64,000 bases of DNA from Rhodobacterales bacterium 52_120_T64 (GCA_002162875.1 MABA01000021.1:186001-250000); one strand, 5' to 3'; positions 27,688-37,546 are shown, counted from the first letter of the stretch. Numbers and translations: made by a program. The notes: a model not told the origin generated them from the letters alone.

Positions 27688-29919
27688 ATGGTCGATAAAA
27701 AACAACCAGATCTATTGTATACAATTGTAGACGAAGCACCCGAACTCGCAAGCGCGTCGTTCCTGCCGATCATCCGTTCGTTCGCAGCGACGGCTGACAT
27801 TACCGTTGGAACCAAGGATATTTCGCTGGCTGGGCGGATCATTTCCGCTGTCTCCGATCTATTGCCTGACGCACAGCGGCAGACAGACGATCTGGCTGAA
27901 CTAGGTACTCTGGTGAAGTCTCCAGATGCAAACGTCATTAAGCTACCTAATATTTCAGCCTCGATTCCACAGTTAAGTGCCGCGATTACCGAATTGCAGT
28001 CACAAGGCTACGCAGTGCCGAGCTATCCTGAAGACCCGCAGACCGACGACGAGCGTGATATAAAGGCCCGATATGATGCGATTAAAGGTAGTGCCGTTAA
28101 CCCGGTTCTGCGCGAAGGAAATTCAGATCGACGTTCCGCACGTGCGGTGAAAAACTATGCCATGAAAAACCCTCATTCCATGGGCAAATGGGTTTCGACA
28201 TCAAAGACTCACGTTTCGTCGATGTCTGGCAATGATTTTTACGCAAACGAGAAATCGGCGACAATTACAGCTGCACAAACTGGTGATGCAAAGATTGAAT
28301 TCGTAGACAGCGACGGAAACGCGACGTTGCTTAAGGGTGACCTGCCACTGATTGAGGGCACCATCGTCGATGCGACTTTCTTGAGCGTAGCTGCATTGCG
28401 CGACTTTATCCGCGTCGAAATCGCTGATGCGAAAGCATCCGGAGTTCTGTTTTCAGTACACCTGAAAACGACGATGATGAAAGTTTCAGACCCTATTATT
28501 TTTGGGCATTTCGTATCGATCTATCTGGAAGAAGTGTTCCAGAAGTACGGCGATACCCTTGCTGGATTGGGTGTAAACCCTGACAACGGTATCGGGGATT
28601 TATTGGCTAAGCTTGAAGGATTGGCTGCCGATAAGAAACAAGATATTGCCGCCGCACTTAATGCAACACTAGCGGCCCAGCCTCCGCTATATATGGTGGA
28701 CTCTGATAAAGGTATTACCAACCTACACGTCTCATCTGATGTGATCATTGACGCCTCCATGCCTGCGATTATTCGTGGCGGTGGTAAAGGCTGGGGCCCA
28801 GACGGCAATGCCGCCGATACCAAATGTGTAATTCCCGACAATTGCTATGCATCAATTTACGACGAATCCATCAACTTCTTCAAAGAATTCGGCGCGCTTG
28901 ACCCGACAACTTCGGGCGCCGTTTCGAACGTTGGACTAATGGCACAGAAGGCCGAGGAATACGGTTCGCATCCTACAACATTCATGGCACCATCCAACGG
29001 AACGATACAGTATGTTTTGGCATCGGGCGAAGTATTGCATTCTCACGAAGTTGAAGCTGGTGACATCTGGCGCTCCTCTACTGCAAAAGCTGCACCTATA
29101 GAAGACTGGGTGAAACTTGGGATCAATCGGCAGAAGGCGACTGGTTCTGCTGCCGTATTCTGGCTTGATGAAAATCGTGCCCACGACTCGGAATTAATCA
29201 AAAGCGTCAAAAAGATCATCACGGCCGAAGGCGCTGACGATCTGGGCATTCAAATCATGACTCCGCGCGAAGCGACACGCTTCACTTTGGAGCTGGCCCG
29301 CGAAGGCAACGACGTAATTTCGATCACAGGCAATGTGTTGCGTGACTATCTTACCGATTTGTTCCCGATCTTGGAATTGGGAACTTCGGCCAAGATGTTA
29401 TCCGTCGTGAAGTTGATGAATGGCGGCGGCTTATTTGAAACGGGTGCTGGTGGTTCGGCCCCAAAGCACGTTCAGCAATTGGTGGCTGAGGGTCATCTTC
29501 GTTGGGACTCACTTGGTGAATTCTGCGCTTTAGGGGAATCGTTGAACTTCCTCGCCGAAAGCAAAGGAAACACTAAGGCTGCAATTCTGGCGAAGGCGGT
29601 TGAGGAAGCCACAGAAATGCTGTTGGTAAACGGAAAATCTCCGGGTCGCAAAGTAGGCCAATTGGACAATCGTGACAGCCACTATTTCTTTGCACTGTAT
29701 TGGGCTGAGGCATTGGCTGCGCAAACCGATGATTCCGATATTGCCACACACTTCGCGGCCTTGGCAAAAATGTTGAAAGACAAACAGGAAACGATTCTGG
29801 CTGAATTGGCCGCCGTGCAAGGCACACCCTCGGATCTGGGTGGCTACTACCACGGCGACTCTGCAAAGATTGCCAAAATAATGCGCCCAAGCGCAACGCT
29901 GAACGCGATAATCGACTAG
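27688..29919 (+). CDS. icd: Isocitrate dehydrogenase, monomeric NADP-dependent type
   Basis: About 743 residues from the ATG at 27688, preceded by AGAAAGG; the frame extends to 27571 without a better start. The length and motifs are those of monomeric IDH (IcdII), not the 400-residue dimeric enzyme: EGNSDRRSA, KNPHSMGKWV, VIPDNCYASIYDE and NGGGLFETGAGGSAPKHVQQ. It oxidises isocitrate to 2-oxoglutarate and CO2 with NADP in the TCA cycle. It stands alone between decayed genes and is followed by a rho-independent terminator. The intact frame amid remnants indicates continuing selection. Confidence 0.96.
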   Translation: MVDKKQPDLLYTIVDEAPELASASFLPIIRSFAATADITVGTKDISLAGRIISAVSDLLPDAQRQTDDLAELGTLVKSPDANVIKLPNISASIPQLSAAITELQSQGYAVPSYPEDPQTDDERDIKARYDAIKGSAVNPVLREGNSDRRSARAVKNYAMKNPHSMGKWVSTSKTHVSSMSGNDFYANEKSATITAAQTGDAKIEFVDSDGNATLLKGDLPLIEGTIVDATFLSVAALRDFIRVEIADAKASGVLFSVHLKTTMMKVSDPIIFGHFVSIYLEEVFQKYGDTLAGLGVNPDNGIGDLLAKLEGLAADKKQDIAAALNATLAAQPPLYMVDSDKGITNLHVSSDVIIDASMPAIIRGGGKGWGPDGNAADTKCVIPDNCYASIYDESINFFKEFGALDPTTSGAVSNVGLMAQKAEEYGSHPTTFMAPSNGTIQYVLASGEVLHSHEVEAGDIWRSSTAKAAPIEDWVKLGINRQKATGSAAVFWLDENRAHDSELIKSVKKIITAEGADDLGIQIMTPREATRFTLELAREGNDVISITGNVLRDYLTDLFPILELGTSAKMLSVVKLMNGGGLFETGAGGSAPKHVQQLVAEGHLRWDSLGEFCALGESLNFLAESKGNTKAAILAKAVEEATEMLLVNGKSPGRKVGQLDNRDSHYFFALYWAEALAAQTDDSDIATHFAALAKMLKDKQETILAELAAVQGTPSDLGGYYHGDSAKIAKIMRPSATLNAIID

Positions 29920-29931
29920 ATTTTAAGCTTA

Positions 29932-29960
29932 AAAAGCGCCTGGCTTTCTGGGCGCTTTTC
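29932..29960 (+). terminator. Rho-independent terminator of icd
   Basis: The stem AAAAGCGCC (29932-29940) pairs with GGCGCTTTT (29951-29959) around a ten-base loop. The T-run of the descending arm gives the expected U tract. It lies 12 bases behind the icd stop codon. Confidence 0.85.
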
Positions 29961-29994
29961 GTTTGCTAGCCATATTCCGCAAACCAAAACAGAT

Positions 29995-30027
29995 AGTCTC
30001 TCCGGACGTTCACCGTCCGGAGAGACT
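29995..30027. repeat. Perfect 14-bp hairpin at the end of the KduD remnant
   Basis: AGTCTCTCCGGACG (29995-30008) pairs perfectly with its complement at 30014-30027 around the loop TTCAC. No strong T-tract follows on either strand. It coincides with the abnormal 3' end of the KduD-like remnant. It may be a bidirectional terminator or the footprint of a rearrangement. Confidence 0.6.
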
Positions 30028-30515
30028 AAACTCCGATAGTACGTAGCTGGATGCGTCTGATGCGAGGAATGCTGCTGGCCCTCCGAACTCTTCAGGTTGA
30101 CCCCACCTTCCAGCCGGAATGCGGCTGAGAATTGCCGCGGTACGGTCTGGATCGCTACGTAACGCCTCGGTATTGTCAGTACTAATGTAACCTGGCGCGA
30201 TGGCGTTTACATTCACACCTTTGTCAGCCCATCCGTTGGCAAAAGCCATCGTCAACCGGCCAATCCCACCTCTTGAGGCCGCACAACCCGGCACAGTAAC
30301 GCCGCCTTGAAACGTTAAAAGCGAAGCCGTGAATATGATTTCCCGATATTCATCCGAGTGCTCGACCGCGAGTGCGCGCATTATAGCGCCTGCATTGTAT
30401 AATAGAATGTCAATTTCGGGATGGTGTTCTGTGACCGGTCAGCTATCAAGGCCTTCCAGAAAGTTTTTTGCCGCAGGATCTGGCGTAGGCGAGTAGACGG
30501 AACCTAACCAGTTTT
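30010..30515 (-). pseudogene. KduD-like SDR (2-deoxy-gluconate dehydrogenase type) remnant
   Basis: The minus strand reads DPAAKNFLEGLDS, a TGA stop, PVTEHHPEIDILLYNAGA, then jumps from AVEHSDE straight to REIIFTASLLTFQGG. About 30 residues between the NAG motif and the catalytic serine region are missing. The catalytic area reads GCAASRGGIG, where YAASKGG is expected, so both the tyrosine and the lysine of the YxxxK motif are changed (C and R). The C-terminus diverges at SSYV, where DGGWMGR would be normal, and the N-terminal nucleotide-binding part is absent. It is a clear pseudogene. Confidence 0.8.
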
Positions 30516-30877
30516 CGGTAAGAGAACCAAAAACTGGTTGGTCGATTCAACAATACCTCGGTTAGGTAAATTTTACCGATTACACCAAATGACACTCACT
30601 TTTTTGCGAGCACAATAGAAGGCGGCAATTTTCGTGGGCCATGAAACTGCCGCCTTTTCTATATCGTATGGATAAACGACACGTTGCCGTAGGACGAAAT
30701 TCGTTAGAGTGAAAAACGATTGTTAATCGGGCTTGAGAGCCCAATACCTAGTTCTACAAGGCAAACAAATACTTCAATCTTCAGGATATCGTCTCATCCA
30801 GTGTTGGTTGTAAAATCAGCGTATCAAACACAATATTCCAAGTGTTAAATCCTTCGGTGCACACGCCACAAATGAGG
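30516..30877. other. Intergenic region between KduD remnant and narK
   Basis: Contains an inverted repeat ACCAGTTTT/AAAACTGGT near 30512-30541 and an orphan terminator at 30619-30658. No protein frame is supported in the rest. Confidence 0.45.
30619..30658 (+). terminator. Orphan rho-independent terminator
   Basis: AAGGCGGCA (30619-30627) pairs with TGCCGCCTT (30648-30656), followed by TTCT, a plus-strand terminator shape with a 20-base loop. No plus-strand gene ends upstream; the nearest plus-strand gene, icd, already has its own terminator. It may end a small RNA starting in 30480-30610. Confidence 0.5.
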
Positions 30878-32170
30878 CTAACCATGTGCGGCAACAAGCA
30901 ATTCGCTTTCAGTGGACATTCTGATAATGGCCAAATGCATCCAAACAACGGAAATGGCGACTAAAAAGAAAAGGAGCATAAACGGCGCTGTCCATATTCC
31001 GGTTACATCTAGCAAATAGCCAAACGCGATTGGAAGAAAGAAGCCACCTAAACCTCCGATCATCCCAACTAGCCCGCCAACAGCACCAACGTGTTCGGGG
31101 TAATATGTTGGGATGTGTTTGAAGACAGCAGCTTTGCCCAGGCTCATTACAAAACCGAGAAATATCGTTAACGTTACGAATAGATACAGAGATGTACCGA
31201 CTTCGAATTCAATTGGTCCGTTTATGCCGCTGGTGCGGAAAGATCCGCCTGGAAAGGCCATAACGAAAAGCAGAAATAGGGATGCAAAAAACGTGAAGTA
31301 TATGACAAACCGTGCCCCCCATCTATCAGACATCCATCCGCCAACTGCGCGAAAGACTGACCCTGGTAGAGAATATAGCCCAGCGAGTACCCCGGCTGTT
31401 GTCAGGCTTAACCCGTATGCACCGACATAGTATCGTGGCAGGAACGAGGCGAGCGCCACGAATGCGCCGAACACGAAGAAGTAGTAAATGGAAAAACGCC
31501 AAACCTGTGCTTTTTTCAACGGTGCAAGCTGTTCAGCAAGTGACATTCCGCCTTTGCCGGTTGATTGCCGTAGTTTGTGGCTCGGATCATCTTTTGCCAT
31601 TATGTAGAACAGAACCGCCGTCGCGGCCAACACTACTGCATAGACCTTGGCCGTGCCCTCCCATCCGAGTGCCACAACGAGAAATGGTGCAGCAAAATTT
31701 GTAACCGCGGCGCCAACATTGCCGACACCAAATATCCCCAATGCAGTTCCCTGATGTTTAGTTTCAAACCAGCGTGACACATATGAAACGCCGATAATGA
31801 ATGATCCACCTGCAAACCCTAAACCTAGCGCCGCAACCAGAAACATTTCGTATGTATGGACTGACGTTAGCAACCATACGGCTACAGAAGTCAGCAACAT
31901 TTGTAGTGGGAACACTATCCGCCCCCCGAATTTCTCGGTCCAGATACCTAGGAACATTCGGCTGATCGAGCCCGTCAATACTGGTGTAGCTACCAGAAAT
32001 CCGAATTGGGTGTCCGACAGGCCCAGTTCTTGCTGGATGCTAACTCCAATAATCGAAAATATTGTCCACACAGCAAAGCAAATCGTGAAGGCGAAGGTAC
32101 TAAGTCCAAGCGCACGGTTTCTGTCATTGTTCGAGATTTTTAAGGTGTCTTGCATTTTGCTTCCTATCAT
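30878..32170 (-). CDS. Nitrate/nitrite transporter, NarK/NasA MFS family
   Basis: A 430-residue MFS protein with about 12 membrane helices. Nitrate-porter signatures are visible as GLGFAGGSFIIGVSYVSRWF (fifth helix) and GGLVGMIGGLGGFFLPIAFG (eleventh helix), both glycine-rich as in NarK proteins. It imports nitrate for assimilation. The start at 32170 overlaps the nitrate reductase stop as ATGA; a second in-frame ATG lies five codons on. It is the last gene of the nirB-nirD-nasA-narK unit. Confidence 0.92.
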   Translation of the reverse strand: MIGSKMQDTLKISNNDRNRALGLSTFAFTICFAVWTIFSIIGVSIQQELGLSDTQFGFLVATPVLTGSISRMFLGIWTEKFGGRIVFPLQMLLTSVAVWLLTSVHTYEMFLVAALGLGFAGGSFIIGVSYVSRWFETKHQGTALGIFGVGNVGAAVTNFAAPFLVVALGWEGTAKVYAVVLAATAVLFYIMAKDDPSHKLRQSTGKGGMSLAEQLAPLKKAQVWRFSIYYFFVFGAFVALASFLPRYYVGAYGLSLTTAGVLAGLYSLPGSVFRAVGGWMSDRWGARFVIYFTFFASLFLLFVMAFPGGSFRTSGINGPIEFEVGTSLYLFVTLTIFLGFVMSLGKAAVFKHIPTYYPEHVGAVGGLVGMIGGLGGFFLPIAFGYLLDVTGIWTAPFMLLFFLVAISVVWMHLAIIRMSTESELLVAAHG

Positions 32171-34773
32171 TCCGCTGCTGTCAGAATTGGGGTGGTGTCG
32201 ATTAATGTTTGCAGTTCCGATTTACAGGAACCGCAATTCGTTCCGGCGGCCGTACAACGACCAAGCGCGACGACATTGGTGGCGCCATCGTAAATTGCCG
32301 AACGTAACGTATTGATTCCTACATCAAAGCAAGCACATATTGTTCGGCCTGGATTTGGCTGATCCAGCATCGGCAATCCGGCCAAGGCGGATAAGGCCGA
32401 GACTTCGGTATCTATCTGTGAAATCGCGTGGGCACGCGCTACTTCGACGGGTTCAGGCGATGCGAAGAATAACCCTTTTAGTACGGGGCCATCAAATACT
32501 GCAGCGCGGACAACACCTCTGGCTGAATCGTGCAGAATGCTGACTTCGCCAGTGTTGGTACCCAATGCTATGCGGGCTTCCTTTTCCCAATCTTCGGGTG
32601 TGCTGCGTCCAGCAATTTCACTGCTCCAACCGGTGGATGTGCGCGCTACAACGCTGTAACCTCGGTGTGGCTGCAATTGCGAAGCCGAGGCCGCGAAGCC
32701 ATACCATTTTGTCTGATACGGCCGCAGTTGAACGCGGCTTCCCTTCAATGCCGGTTGACCAGATATCGGGTCACACCCGCCGGCGACCAAACTATTGACC
32801 ACGCCCTGCGAAGCGTTATCCTTGCTCCAATGGATGGGTACGAAAACCGTTCCGCGTTGCACATTGGCAGACAGCAATACACGAACAACGACACGCCCTT
32901 GGGGCGATGTTATCTCCAACAGCTCAGTTTCTTTGGTGCCGATCAGTTTGGCGTCATCAGGGTGCACTTCAGCGAACGGTTCAGCTAGATGCTGGCTGAG
33001 GCGTGCCGATTTTCCGCTGCGCGTCATGGTGTGCCACTGATCACGAATCCGGCCTGTATTTAGGCGAAACATCCCGATAGCATCTGGTTGCGAAAGCGGC
33101 GAAGATACGGGAAGCATCTGCGCCTTGGCATCGGTGTGGTAGAATTCCCCATCTTCGAAAAACCGATTGCCCGTCTTTGTCTTATCAACCACTGGCCATT
33201 GCAATGGTTCGAAGTTCTCGTATTCCGTGTCGTTTAGATCAGCTAAACCGCTGATATCGAAATCTCGCCCATGCTTTGCTGCCTTTCCCGAAAGGTCCGC
33301 ATACTCGCGAAAAATATCCGCGGGCGAGGAGTAGGAAAACGCATCGCGCCAACCCATTCGTATGGCCACTTCGCAAATTATTTCCCAGTCAGGCTTAGCG
33401 TTCCCCGGCGTTGGCAAGAAAGCGCGTTGCCGGCTAATTCGACGTTCCGAATTCGTGACCGTTCCAGATTTTTCGCCCCATGCGGTTGCGGGCAAAAGTA
33501 CATCGGCAAGGGCTGTGGTGTCCGTATGCGTTACGTCTGTTACAACGGTAAAAGGAACATTTTCGATGGCGCGTGTTACCGCGTCTGCATCAGGCATAGA
33601 GACCGCTGGATTGGTTGAAATAATCCATAGCGCCTTGATTTTTCCCTGCTCGCACGCTTGAAATAGATCAACCGCCTTAAGGCCAGGCTTTGCGCAAATT
33701 GTCGGGGATTGCCATGCACTTTGGACCGTGTCGCGGTGACTCGGATTTTCTATGTCCAAATGGCAGGCCAGCATATTCGCGAGGCCACCAACTTCGCGCC
33801 CACCCATTGCATTTGGTTGACCGGTTACTGAAAACGGCCCCATGCCCGCCCGCCCGATACGTCCCGTTGCCAGATGGCAATTGATGATCGCGTTTACTTT
33901 GTCAGTTCCGGCGCTTGATTGGTTCACGCCCTGCGAAAACAGGGTCACCACTTTTTCCGCGCCGATCCAGAGGTCGTAAAAGCTGCGCAGGTCGGCGTCT
34001 GACAATCCGGTATCAGCGCTATCGCTGGTTTTTGCCATCGCAATAGACGCGTCAAAACCATTTACGTGGGCATCTAGATATTCTTGATCAACCGCGCCGC
34101 GCTTATCAATTTCCACCAACAACCCGTTGAACAACGCTGTGTCGCCGTCTGGGCGAATAGACAGATGTAAATCCGCCGTCTTGCCGGTCGCCGTCTTGCG
34201 CGGATCGACTGTAATAATCGTCAATGATGGACGTTGTGCTTTGGCTGCAAGAATTCGTTGGAACAAAACAGGGTGACACCATGCCAGATTCGAACCAACC
34301 AGCACAATTACATCAGCTTCTTCCAAGTCCGTATAATCGACTGGAACAGTATCCGTTCCAAAGGCTCGCTTGTGCCCAGCCACCGAAGACGCCATGCAAA
34401 GTCGTGAATTTGTGTCTATATTGGCGGAACCAATATAGCCTTTCATCAGCTTATTGGCGACATAATAGTCTTCGGTCAGCAATTGCCCCGATACATAAAA
34501 AGCCACGCTATCAGGCCCGTGTTCACGAACAGCATCACCAAATTTTGACGCAACCAGATCGAGCGCCTTATCCCAATTTGCAGGTTTTCCATCGATTTCA
34601 GGATCAAGCAAACGACCATCCAAATCGAGTGTTTCACCCAGCGCGGCCCCTTTGGAACATAGTCGCCCAAGGTTGGCCGGATGATTTTTGTCACCTGTAA
34701 TTTCGCCGCTAGGCGTCGCTATTAATCCACAGCCAACGCCACAATATGGGCAAGTTGTGCAAACTTGGTTCAT
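32167..34773 (-). CDS. nasA: Assimilatory nitrate reductase catalytic subunit
   Basis: An 868-residue molybdopterin oxidoreductase. The N-terminal [4Fe-4S] site is C5-C8-C12 (CTTCPYCGVGC) plus C39 (GRLCSKG). The Mo-bis-MGD domains follow (SNLAWCHPV, GRIGRAGMGPFSVTGQPNAM, ATAWGEKSGTVTNSERR). At the C-terminus (about 805-865) sits a BFD-like [2Fe-2S] domain with CACFDVG and CTAAGTNCGSC. Such NasA proteins reduce nitrate to nitrite in the cytoplasm. No separate electron-donor subunit lies nearby, so NAD(P)H oxidation must be provided by another protein. It overlaps nirD and narK by four bases each. Confidence 0.94.
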   Translation of the reverse strand: MNQVCTTCPYCGVGCGLIATPSGEITGDKNHPANLGRLCSKGAALGETLDLDGRLLDPEIDGKPANWDKALDLVASKFGDAVREHGPDSVAFYVSGQLLTEDYYVANKLMKGYIGSANIDTNSRLCMASSVAGHKRAFGTDTVPVDYTDLEEADVIVLVGSNLAWCHPVLFQRILAAKAQRPSLTIITVDPRKTATGKTADLHLSIRPDGDTALFNGLLVEIDKRGAVDQEYLDAHVNGFDASIAMAKTSDSADTGLSDADLRSFYDLWIGAEKVVTLFSQGVNQSSAGTDKVNAIINCHLATGRIGRAGMGPFSVTGQPNAMGGREVGGLANMLACHLDIENPSHRDTVQSAWQSPTICAKPGLKAVDLFQACEQGKIKALWIISTNPAVSMPDADAVTRAIENVPFTVVTDVTHTDTTALADVLLPATAWGEKSGTVTNSERRISRQRAFLPTPGNAKPDWEIICEVAIRMGWRDAFSYSSPADIFREYADLSGKAAKHGRDFDISGLADLNDTEYENFEPLQWPVVDKTKTGNRFFEDGEFYHTDAKAQMLPVSSPLSQPDAIGMFRLNTGRIRDQWHTMTRSGKSARLSQHLAEPFAEVHPDDAKLIGTKETELLEITSPQGRVVVRVLLSANVQRGTVFVPIHWSKDNASQGVVNSLVAGGCDPISGQPALKGSRVQLRPYQTKWYGFAASASQLQPHRGYSVVARTSTGWSSEIAGRSTPEDWEKEARIALGTNTGEVSILHDSARGVVRAAVFDGPVLKGLFFASPEPVEVARAHAISQIDTEVSALSALAGLPMLDQPNPGRTICACFDVGINTLRSAIYDGATNVVALGRCTAAGTNCGSCKSELQTLIDTTPILTAAE

Positions 34774-35105
34774 GCAACTAGTTTCGAGGTCAAGCGTGCA
34801 GGATCCAACAGGATTCGACCGTCTTCGACGCGCACGCCATACGTGGCAACACTACCTACATCACTGCCTTGTGCCATACCGGTTTTCAAATCAAAAACCC
34901 AGTTGTGCAACGGGCAAGTGACAGCTGTGCCGTGCACGATCCCCTCGGACAACGGTCCTTTTTTGTGGGGGCACGTGTCATCGATGGCATAAACCTGATC
35001 GTCATGCGTTCGAAATATCGCCACACATCCAAGATGCGTTTTAACAACGCGTGCGCCACGTTTCGGGATGTCATCCAAACTTGCAATGTCTATCCAGTTG
35101 CTCAT
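34770..35105 (-). CDS. nirD: Nitrite reductase small subunit, Rieske-type NirD
   Basis: A 111-residue Rieske-like protein with both ligand pairs: C45-x-H47-like CPHKKGPL and CPLHNWVFDLKTG. Assimilatory NirD proteins often lack these ligands, but here CPH and CPLH are retained, so it can probably bind a [2Fe-2S] centre. It partners with NirB to reduce nitrite to ammonium. The start overlaps the nirB stop and the stop overlaps the nasA start, each as ATGA. Confidence 0.92.
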   Translation of the reverse strand: MSNWIDIASLDDIPKRGARVVKTHLGCVAIFRTHDDQVYAIDDTCPHKKGPLSEGIVHGTAVTCPLHNWVFDLKTGMAQGSDVGSVATYGVRVEDGRILLDPARLTSKLVA

Positions 35106-37546
35106 TCTGCAGCCTCCAGGGTCAGGTCAGCGATTGGTGACCATTTACGTTGCGCGAATTCCGGTGTGGACTGTTCAGCCCATGGATCAGTGCGATAAAC
35201 GGATTGGGAAATTTCAAAACGCTCGCATAGGGCTGCGCGTTCTTCTAGGTCATCGACAACACGCTCTTTAACCCAGTCCAATCCAACTTTTGTGACCCAT
35301 TTATACGCTCGATCCAGATATCTGGCGTGCTCGCGATAAAGCTGGATGAAGGCAACGGTCAATTCGATTGCTTCCTGTTCGGTTGCAGCTTTTGCCAATG
35401 CCTCGGTTTCTTTCAACTCCATGCCAGCTGCACCTCCGACGCTGACCTCAAAGCCGCTATCGACGCAAATAATACCCACATCCTTACAAGTTGCTTCGGC
35501 GCAATTACGCGGGCAACCGGATACGGCCAATTTCACTTTGTGAGGAGTCCAGCTGCCCCAAAGCAGCTTTTCAAGCTTGATGCCGAGGCCCGTACTATCC
35601 TGCGTTCCAAAACGGCAGAAATCGGTTCCAACACATGTTTTGACGGTACGCAAACCTTTGGAGTACGCATGGCCAGAAACCATGCCGGCCTCGTTCAGAT
35701 CAGCCCACATATTCGGCAAATCTTCTTTTTGAACACCCAGCAAATCGATACGTTGGCCACCTGTCACTTTCACAGCAGGTACATTGTATTTATCGGCGGC
35801 ATCGGCAATCGCCCGCAACTCATCCGGGGTGGTCATTCCGCCCCACATCCGTGGCAACACGGAATAAGTGCCGTCTTTCTGGATATTGGCATGGTTCCGT
35901 TCGTTCACAAAACGGCTTTGCGCGTCGTCTTTATACTCCAATGGCCATTCGGCGATCAGGTAATAGTTTAGCGCCGGGCGACAAACATGACACCCACACG
36001 AGGTTTTCCAACCGCACTCCTGCATCACAGCCGGCATCGTTTTTAGTTGCTGGCTTTTGATAATGCGGCGAACATCTTCGTGGGCTAAATCTGTGCACCC
36101 ACAAATTGATTGCGGTGCGGGTAATACAAAGTCATCCCCCAGCGAAACAGCCAAAACCTGTTCAACCAATCCCGTGCAACTACCACAAGAGGCCGACGCT
36201 TTGGTGGTAGCCTTGATAGCTGCCAAATCATGGGCGCCGTCGGCGATTGCTTTCGTTATTGTACTTTTGCAAATGCCGTTGCAGCCGCAGATTTCTGCGT
36301 CATCGGGTAAGGCTGCAACGGCCGCCAACGGGTCCAGCGGCGTGCCTCCTTGAAAGGCAGGTCCAAAGATCAGGGTATCGCGTATTTCACCAATATCCTC
36401 GCTTGCTTTGATTTTAGAGAAGAACCAGCTGCTATCGGATGTATCACCATACATAACGGTGCCGATAATCCGATCTTCTTTTAGAATTAGACGTTTATAA
36501 ATTCCGCGACCGGGGTCACGGAAAACGATTTCCTCGCGATCATCACCCTCCGCGAATTCACCAACCGAAAACAAATCCACACCGGTAACTTTCAGCTTTG
36601 TCGAAACGGACGGTGCTACAAATTTTGCTGTCTCATTAGTCAGCGTCCGCGCAAGAACCTTGGCCATATCATACAGCGGAGCTACCAACCCATAAACGGT
36701 GCTGTCATGCTCAACACATTCGCCCAACGCCAAAATGTCTGGGTCGGATGTTACCATGGTGTCATCAACGACAATTCCACGCTCTACATGCAAAGCCGCC
36801 TCGGTTGCGATGCGCGTTTCGGGGCGAATTCCAGCGGCCATAACGACAATGTCTGCATCGTGAATTGTGCCATCTTCCATCAGCACCGCATCAACCTGAT
36901 CGTGCCCGAGTATTGCCTTTGTATGCGCTTCGCAAACTACGTTAATACCGCGGCTTTCCAGTTCTTTTTGCAACAAGTAGCCGGCAGCGGGGTCAAGTTG
37001 GCGCTCCATCAAGTGCCCCATAAGATGAAGGACAGTCACCGTCATCCCTTGCGAATTCAACGCAGCCGCAGCCTCAAGTCCCAGAAGCCCACCGCCAATA
37101 ATAACCGCTTTACCGTTTGGCTTGTCAGATGCAGCGAGCATCTTGTTAACGTCGTCCAAGTCCCGAAAACCAATTACGCCGGGTAAATCATTGCCCGACA
37201 CAGGGATCATAAACGAAGCCGAGCCCGTGGCGACCACAAGTTTGTCGTAAGGAGTCGTGCCATCTGCACTGACAACCAACTTTTTCTGGCGATCAATCTT
37301 AACGACCGTTTCGCCAAATCTGCAGTTCACCCCGTGTTCGCGGTACCAATCTGCATCATGTGTGACAATTTCTTCAAACGTCTTATCGCCGGCCAATACG
37401 GGCGACAACATAATACGGTTGTAGTTTCCGTGTGGTTCTGCTCCGAAAAGCGTAACATCATAAGCGTCACGATCAAGATCGAACAGCTCCTCCAGCATCC
37501 GGCCCGAGGCCATGCCCGCGCCAATAACAACTAGTTTCTGTTTCAT
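35102..37546 (-). CDS. nirB: Assimilatory nitrite reductase large subunit, NirB
   Basis: An 814-residue enzyme. It has an FAD/NAD(P)H domain (VVIGAGMASGRML at residues 5-17; VIIGGGLLGLEAA near 150) and two BFD-like [2Fe-2S] segments (CGCNGICKSTI and CASCGSC, then ICGCTDL and SCGCHVC). The siroheme/[4Fe-4S] domain ends with CVGTDFCRFGTQDS and SGCPRNCAEATCKD, the four cysteine ligands. It reduces nitrite to ammonium with NAD(P)H. It is the first gene of the nitrate-assimilation operon. Upstream lie twin inverted repeats and a divergent LysR gene. No siroheme synthase gene is in the window. Confidence 0.95.
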   Translation of the reverse strand: MKQKLVVIGAGMASGRMLEELFDLDRDAYDVTLFGAEPHGNYNRIMLSPVLAGDKTFEEIVTHDADWYREHGVNCRFGETVVKIDRQKKLVVSADGTTPYDKLVVATGSASFMIPVSGNDLPGVIGFRDLDDVNKMLAASDKPNGKAVIIGGGLLGLEAAAALNSQGMTVTVLHLMGHLMERQLDPAAGYLLQKELESRGINVVCEAHTKAILGHDQVDAVLMEDGTIHDADIVVMAAGIRPETRIATEAALHVERGIVVDDTMVTSDPDILALGECVEHDSTVYGLVAPLYDMAKVLARTLTNETAKFVAPSVSTKLKVTGVDLFSVGEFAEGDDREEIVFRDPGRGIYKRLILKEDRIIGTVMYGDTSDSSWFFSKIKASEDIGEIRDTLIFGPAFQGGTPLDPLAAVAALPDDAEICGCNGICKSTITKAIADGAHDLAAIKATTKASASCGSCTGLVEQVLAVSLGDDFVLPAPQSICGCTDLAHEDVRRIIKSQQLKTMPAVMQECGWKTSCGCHVCRPALNYYLIAEWPLEYKDDAQSRFVNERNHANIQKDGTYSVLPRMWGGMTTPDELRAIADAADKYNVPAVKVTGGQRIDLLGVQKEDLPNMWADLNEAGMVSGHAYSKGLRTVKTCVGTDFCRFGTQDSTGLGIKLEKLLWGSWTPHKVKLAVSGCPRNCAEATCKDVGIICVDSGFEVSVGGAAGMELKETEALAKAATEQEAIELTVAFIQLYREHARYLDRAYKWVTKVGLDWVKERVVDDLEERAALCERFEISQSVYRTDPWAEQSTPEFAQRKWSPIADLTLEAAE

